64,000 bases of DNA, from positions 119,057 through 183,056 of the forward strand of contig JACTMY010000002.1 in the NCBI GenBank assembly GCA_014584395.1. Direction: 5' to 3'. Positions 60,648 through 64,000 of this stretch are shown here, piece by piece. The DNA comes from Planctomycetota bacterium (GTDB lineage Bacteria; Planctomycetota; Planctomycetia; Gemmatales; HRBIN36). The notes beneath the pieces were generated by a model. The model did no database searches. It was not told where the DNA came from and saw only the letters and a list, made by a program, of their open reading frames with translations. Position 1 is the stretch's first letter, and each line of letters starts with the position of its first letter. The translations under genes and the position numbers were made by a program.

Positions 60648-61517
60648 GTGGGGAAAAATCATCCGAACAAGGCCAACGCTCCTTCGACCTTGGCGGCCAG
60701 CCCTCCGCCGGCGGAACCCTCGGCCGAAAGCATGAGCGGCATGAACGACCAGGAGTTTGAACAAAAGCTCATGCAGCTCAAGGCGGATTTGCACGGGCCT
60801 AATCATCTGCCCACGCTGGAAGAAATGCTCGCCGACTCGGCGCATGCTTCGCAAGCGGAAGGGACCGACCTGGCCCAACAAGTGGACGCCTTGAAAAAGG
60901 ACAACGAACGCTTGCGGCAAATCGTCGACCAAGCCCGGCATCGCGTGCAACAAGCGGAAAAGGAAGCCGAGTTGTGGCAGGCGCGCGAAAAAGAATATGA
61001 AAACATGTTGGAGGAAAAGTCGGAGTTGATTCGGCAGTTGCATCAACAGCTTCGCGCCCAGCCCGTGGAACAAAAAGATGGTCCCAGCGAGGATGAATTG
61101 GTCGCCTTGCACCAGGAATTGCAGCGCGAACGACAATTGCTGGACGATGATCGCGCGGCGCTGGAGGAACAATTCCGAACCTTGGAATTGCAAATGGCCA
61201 AGGAGCGGGCGGACATTGCCAAGCAGCGCAGCGAAGTCCAAAGACTCCAGGCCGAATTCAAGCGACAAATGGATATTTTGGAACGCGAGGCCAAAGTGCG
61301 CGGCGACCTGGGCGGGTTTATCCGGTTGCGCGAGGATTTGCTGTCGTCGCAGTCCGGCGGACGCGGGCAAGGTCGCCCCACGCCATCCCCCGGTTCGACG
61401 CCCACGCCGATTCCTAATCAGCAAATCCCGCAAATCGACCGCAAGGCCCCGGAATCGGATCAAGGGGCCAGTCGCAAAAGCTTCTTTGGCGGGTTGTTTC
61501 GCCGCGGCGAGGACTAA
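60648..61517 (+). CDS. Coiled-coil protein of unknown function
   Basis: 289 residues from a GTG with GGGAGG about 8 nt upstream. N-terminal disordered Pro/Ala stretch, then a long coiled coil at about 70-225 (DALKKDNERLRQIVDQARHR; ELIRQLHQQLRAQP; QQMAKERADIAKQRSEVQRL-like heptads rich in Gln/Glu/Arg), then a Gly/Pro/Ser-rich tail (about 235-270) ending SFFGGLFRRGED. Cytoplasmic, perhaps a scaffold. Recurrent in planctomycete genomes in my memory, but unnamed. Confidence 0.75.
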   Translation: MGKNHPNKANAPSTLAASPPPAEPSAESMSGMNDQEFEQKLMQLKADLHGPNHLPTLEEMLADSAHASQAEGTDLAQQVDALKKDNERLRQIVDQARHRVQQAEKEAELWQAREKEYENMLEEKSELIRQLHQQLRAQPVEQKDGPSEDELVALHQELQRERQLLDDDRAALEEQFRTLELQMAKERADIAKQRSEVQRLQAEFKRQMDILEREAKVRGDLGGFIRLREDLLSSQSGGRGQGRPTPSPGSTPTPIPNQQIPQIDRKAPESDQGASRKSFFGGLFRRGED

Positions 61518-61575
61518 GCAGGGATGGCCCTTAGGAAGCACACGCACGTCCATCAAGGGGGTGGTCAAAAATTTT

Positions 61576-61581
61576 TATAAT
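61576..61581 (+). promoter_or_regulatory. -10-like hexamer before the DUF1559 gene
   Basis: TATAAT at 61576-61581, about 128 bases before the ATG at 61709. No matching -35 hexamer is obvious 17 bases upstream, so this is a weak suggestion. Confidence 0.3.
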
Positions 61582-61708
61582 GTGGGCCAAGTCCTACTTG
61601 CAAATGTGATGAGACTGAATTAACATTCAAGGTGTCGTTGCTTCATGTCATTGAAGCACATTATGTTGGAAGGCTTTTTTTCTATCTCTTTTTGTTGGAG
61701 GGTCGAGA

Positions 61709-62908
61709 ATGACGTCCCGTTTGAACCGGCGCTCGGCGTTTACGCTGATCGAGCTGCTGGTGGTCATCGCGATTATCGCGCTTTTGATGGCCTTGCTGTT
61801 GCCGGCCATTCAAAAGGTCCGCGAAGCCGCGAACAAAATGCTCTGTGGCAGTAACATCCGTCAGATTGCTATTGCCTCCCACAATTATCATGGCGACTTC
61901 GGCAGGCTTCCTCCGGGTCAGTTGGCGCAGTTGACCATCACGGGGTCTCCCTACACCCTGTACACGCCAACGTTGAACGTGCAGCACGTGGGTGTCCTGG
62001 TGCAATTGCTGCCCTATATGGAACAGCAGTTGTTGTACAATCAGCTTCGCACCACCAGTCCCACCTTCCCGACTCCTTCTGCGGTCAACAATCAGCCTGG
62101 ATTCGATTTCGGTTTGCGGACCGCGTCGGCACCGTGGTGGTCGAATTCCATCGATTTGACCATCGCCACGACGCGGCTCAAGATGTTCACTTGTCCCTCG
62201 GATGACGTGAACAATCCTGTCCGTATTCGTCAGAATCCTGCGGCACTGTTTACTAGCGTGGTGGGCGCGCCTCCCGGCGTGTTCCGCTCCATCGGTGCGG
62301 GTGGCATGCCTCTGTCTGGCACTCCTCCGCCAGTGACGAATCTGCAGGGCGAACTGATGACAGGCGCTGCTGGAAATACCCTCGGTCGCACCAATTACAC
62401 CGGCGTCGCCTCTGGCGGATGGCCGAATTCCTTGGTGCCCTTCGACGCTCAGTACACGGGCATCATGTCCAATCGCGCGGACATCACGCTGGGCCAAATC
62501 TCCGTGCAAGACGGCACCAGCAACACCCTCATGTTCGGTGAAGGCCTCGGCGGCGTTGGCGCAGGCAACCGCGACACTGCTTGGGGTTGGTTCGGCGTCG
62601 GTTCGCTTCCGACCCTGTATGGCTTGGCTCGCTCGAGCATTGGCTATCCGGGTGAAGGCAACGGCGGCCCGGGCTATTCTTCTTGGAAGCACTTCTCCAG
62701 CAAGCACGCCGCCGTGGTGCAATTCGCCATGGGCGACGGCGCGGTCCAAGGCCTCCGCTTCCAACCCGCTACGTGGGTTGATCCTACCACCTCTCCGCAA
62801 GGCGCGGTGGTTTCGGGCAACTACTACGGGCAAGCTTGGCAGATCCTGGCCTCCATGGCCGGCCGCAAGGATGGCTTCCGCTTGGATGAAAGCCAGCTCC
62901 GCGAATAA
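61709..62908 (+). CDS. DUF1559 protein with prepilin-type N-terminus
   Basis: 399 residues; GGAGG 8 nt before the ATG. The N-terminus RRSAFTLIELLVVIAIIALL is a type II pseudopilin/prepilin signal (cleavage before Phe, Glu5), then the DUF1559 body: REAANKMLCGSNIRQIAIAS-like region near 41-60, NYHGDFGRLPPGQ near 62-74, TLGQISVQDGTSNTLMFGEG near 255-274 and the C-terminal HFSSKHAAVVQFAMGDGAVQ near 330-349. Such proteins are hugely expanded in planctomycetes and are thought to be exported through a type II/IV-like system. Followed by a strong terminator, then two tiny lipoproteins. Confidence 0.95.
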   Translation: MTSRLNRRSAFTLIELLVVIAIIALLMALLLPAIQKVREAANKMLCGSNIRQIAIASHNYHGDFGRLPPGQLAQLTITGSPYTLYTPTLNVQHVGVLVQLLPYMEQQLLYNQLRTTSPTFPTPSAVNNQPGFDFGLRTASAPWWSNSIDLTIATTRLKMFTCPSDDVNNPVRIRQNPAALFTSVVGAPPGVFRSIGAGGMPLSGTPPPVTNLQGELMTGAAGNTLGRTNYTGVASGGWPNSLVPFDAQYTGIMSNRADITLGQISVQDGTSNTLMFGEGLGGVGAGNRDTAWGWFGVGSLPTLYGLARSSIGYPGEGNGGPGYSSWKHFSSKHAAVVQFAMGDGAVQGLRFQPATWVDPTTSPQGAVVSGNYYGQAWQILASMAGRKDGFRLDESQLRE

Positions 62909-62939
62909 TCCAACTGAGCTGAAAAAACAGATAAAAATC

Positions 62940-62972
62940 ACTTGCCCGGCTGTACGCCGGGCAAGTTTTTTT
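62940..62972 (+). terminator. Strong intrinsic terminator after the DUF1559 gene
   Basis: ACTTGCCCGGC (62940-62950), loop TGTAC, GCCGGGCAAGT (62956-62966), then TTTTTT. Textbook G/C-rich stem with U-tract. Confidence 0.95.
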
Positions 62973-63045
62973 ATATCCTTCACGATGGAAGTATCACCGT
63001 GAAGGTTTACTCAAACTTCGGCAAAGTAAAGCGTTGGAGGATCAC

Positions 63046-63180
63046 ATGCATCGGTTGCTCGTCATCGCCTTGGGATTGGCCTTGATCCTGTCGGGGATCG
63101 CTTGCGAGAAAAAGGCGCAGTATGCCACTCAGACCTTGCCTGCGGAAACGGGGCCTTTCACCTCCTCTCCCGCAAACTAA
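63046..63180 (+). CDS. 44-residue lipoprotein (paralogue 1)
   Basis: 44 residues with TGGAGG 5 nt before the ATG. LLVIALGLALILSGIACEKK is a lipoprotein signal with lipobox SGIAC (lipidated Cys19), leaving a mature tail of about 25 residues. It shares GIxCEKK with the next gene, so the two are paralogues. Likely a tiny surface-attached partner; no named family. Confidence 0.75.
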   Translation: MHRLLVIALGLALILSGIACEKKAQYATQTLPAETGPFTSSPAN

Positions 63181-63235
63181 CGAGTTGTAACTCTCTGGGT
63201 ATTATTCTTCCATTCTTTGAACAAGAGGTATCACC

Positions 63236-63403
63236 ATGTCGCGTGTTCTCATGCTCAGCTTGGTCGCATTCACCTTGATCGTGGGCTCGATCGGCTGCGA
63301 AAAGAAAGTCATCTACCCTTCAGTCACACTGACGGACACAAAGCCTGATCAAATGGTGCAAATGACGGTGCAAACTCCTCCATCAAGCACTCGCCCGAAC
63401 TAA
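63236..63403 (+). CDS. 55-residue lipoprotein (paralogue 2)
   Basis: 55 residues; AAGAGG about 6 nt before the ATG. Signal VLMLSLVAFTLIVGSIGC ends in the lipobox GSIGC (Cys20) followed by EKK, as in the upstream paralogue. The mature tail has 36 residues, Thr/Pro-rich. Lies in the same short transcription unit, 55 bases after the first and ended by the terminator at 63532. Confidence 0.75.
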   Translation: MSRVLMLSLVAFTLIVGSIGCEKKVIYPSVTLTDTKPDQMVQMTVQTPPSSTRPN

Positions 63404-64000
63404 GTTCGCTGCGCGAAGATCGTGTGCGCTCCGTGGATTTTGGACTGATTTGGCTCGAGGCAATTGGCTGGTTGGCATAGAAGCGATTTCTACCAGCAAC
63501 CCATCCATCACTCATTGCATAGCCTGGCTTAACGCCAGGTTTTTTTGTTGCGCTGGGCAGCGGCGCGGGCATTAACGCTGCTCAAACGCATGCGTGAGGA
63601 ACCCATCATGGATGGATGATCATACATGAACCCTTTCCCATTTCAGTCGGCCTTGCCGATGCTGGATCATGATAGCTAGTACATTAAATAGTCGTGCTAC
63701 TATTTCATGATGTGATAAAATGATATGCGTTATTAAACAAGATTAGGTTCGAAATGACTCTAAAAAATAGAAATCATCACCGCGTCCTAATGGCCCTTGG
63801 CATATCCTTTTAACAGTTCAACAGGCTGTAAAAGATGGTCCGCGTGGATTCATCAGGCGATGATCCGCAAGAAGACAATCGTTCATGGCGATTGGACAAA
63901 CGTCAAGAAGCGAAAGGTTGGGCAAGTTTGATCGAGTTATCGTGTTTGTAAACGAGTTGCCGCCTGGAGCTTCTTATTTGTTTTGTGTTGTCTGTTCGAA
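63404..64000. other. Right-end intergenic region
   Basis: About 600 bases with only the terminator at 63532-63557 as a clear element. The stretch 63660-63760 is AT-rich and contains a small inverted repeat (AAATAGT/ACTATTT). No gene is seen up to the window edge. Confidence 0.45.
63532..63557 (+). terminator. Intrinsic terminator after the lipoprotein pair
   Basis: GCCTGGC (63532-63538), loop TTAAC, GCCAGGT (63544-63550) followed by a run of Ts (to 63557). Confidence 0.88.

Overview
The window looks like chromosomal DNA from a planctomycete, most likely of the Gemmata/Gemmatales type. This is inferred from gene content and high GC, not from a marker gene. Pointers are a DUF1559 protein with a prepilin-type N-terminus, a DUF1573 protein, two very large Ser/Thr kinases with C-terminal TPR or beta-helix regions, a tetrahydromethanopterin-pathway formyltransferase (Ftr), anti-sigma-like proteins with short N-terminal helical repeats, and many proteins without recognisable families. 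There are 46 intact or edge-truncated protein genes, one weak ORF, one tRNA, two broken toxin genes and at least one further gene remnant. There is no rRNA, CRISPR array or insertion sequence.

Layout. 1-4.7 kb: ABC-2 permease (cut by the left edge), RicT/PSP1 protein, Minf_1886-type protein, a membrane-anchored unknown, a 43-residue zinc ribbon and a DUF1573 exported protein. 4.8-9.0 kb (minus): a ligase-associated DNA-repair pair (beta-lactamase-fold exonuclease plus an ATP-dependent DNA ligase homologue that has lost its catalytic residues), followed by a TIGR01777 epimerase. 9.3-12.7 kb: a zinc ribbon/TM/PQQ-propeller protein. 13.0-20.2 kb: a polysaccharide export and assembly operon (Wzm-like, Wzt-like, a fused methyltransferase-glycosyltransferase, another glycosyltransferase). 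20.2-25.5 kb: HIBADH-family dehydrogenase, three small envelope genes and a four-ACT aspartate kinase. 25.6-34.0 kb: two giant kinases and an exported unknown. 34.1-35.5 kb: ahcY.

35.5-38.6 kb is a decayed, partly AT-rich accessory island. It holds two Hint-domain toxin remnants sharing a 99-bp direct repeat, a TPR protein in the immunity position, a broken toxin C-terminus and an intact SUFU immunity gene. It ends at a tRNA-Arg gene.

38.9-43.5 kb: one-carbon and cofactor genes (5-formyl-THF cyclo-ligase, Ftr, LarC, threonine aldolase, a membrane protein). 43.6-54 kb: anti-sigma-like protein, alpha-toroid lipoprotein, HTTM-like pair, PYROXD2-like oxidoreductase, a CbiG C-terminal domain and a lipoprotein hydrolase. 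54-59.6 kb: tightly packed plus-strand genes (hydrolase, carboxylate-amine ligase, desaturase, nitrilase, two tiny membrane proteins). 59.7-64 kb: FHA protein, coiled-coil protein, DUF1559 protein and two tiny paralogous lipoproteins, closed by two clear terminators.

The most noteworthy items are the DNA ligase pseudo-enzyme still paired with an intact exonuclease, and the toxin/immunity graveyard in which SUFU immunity outlived its toxin. Functional names are by motif and family recognition only; no search was run.
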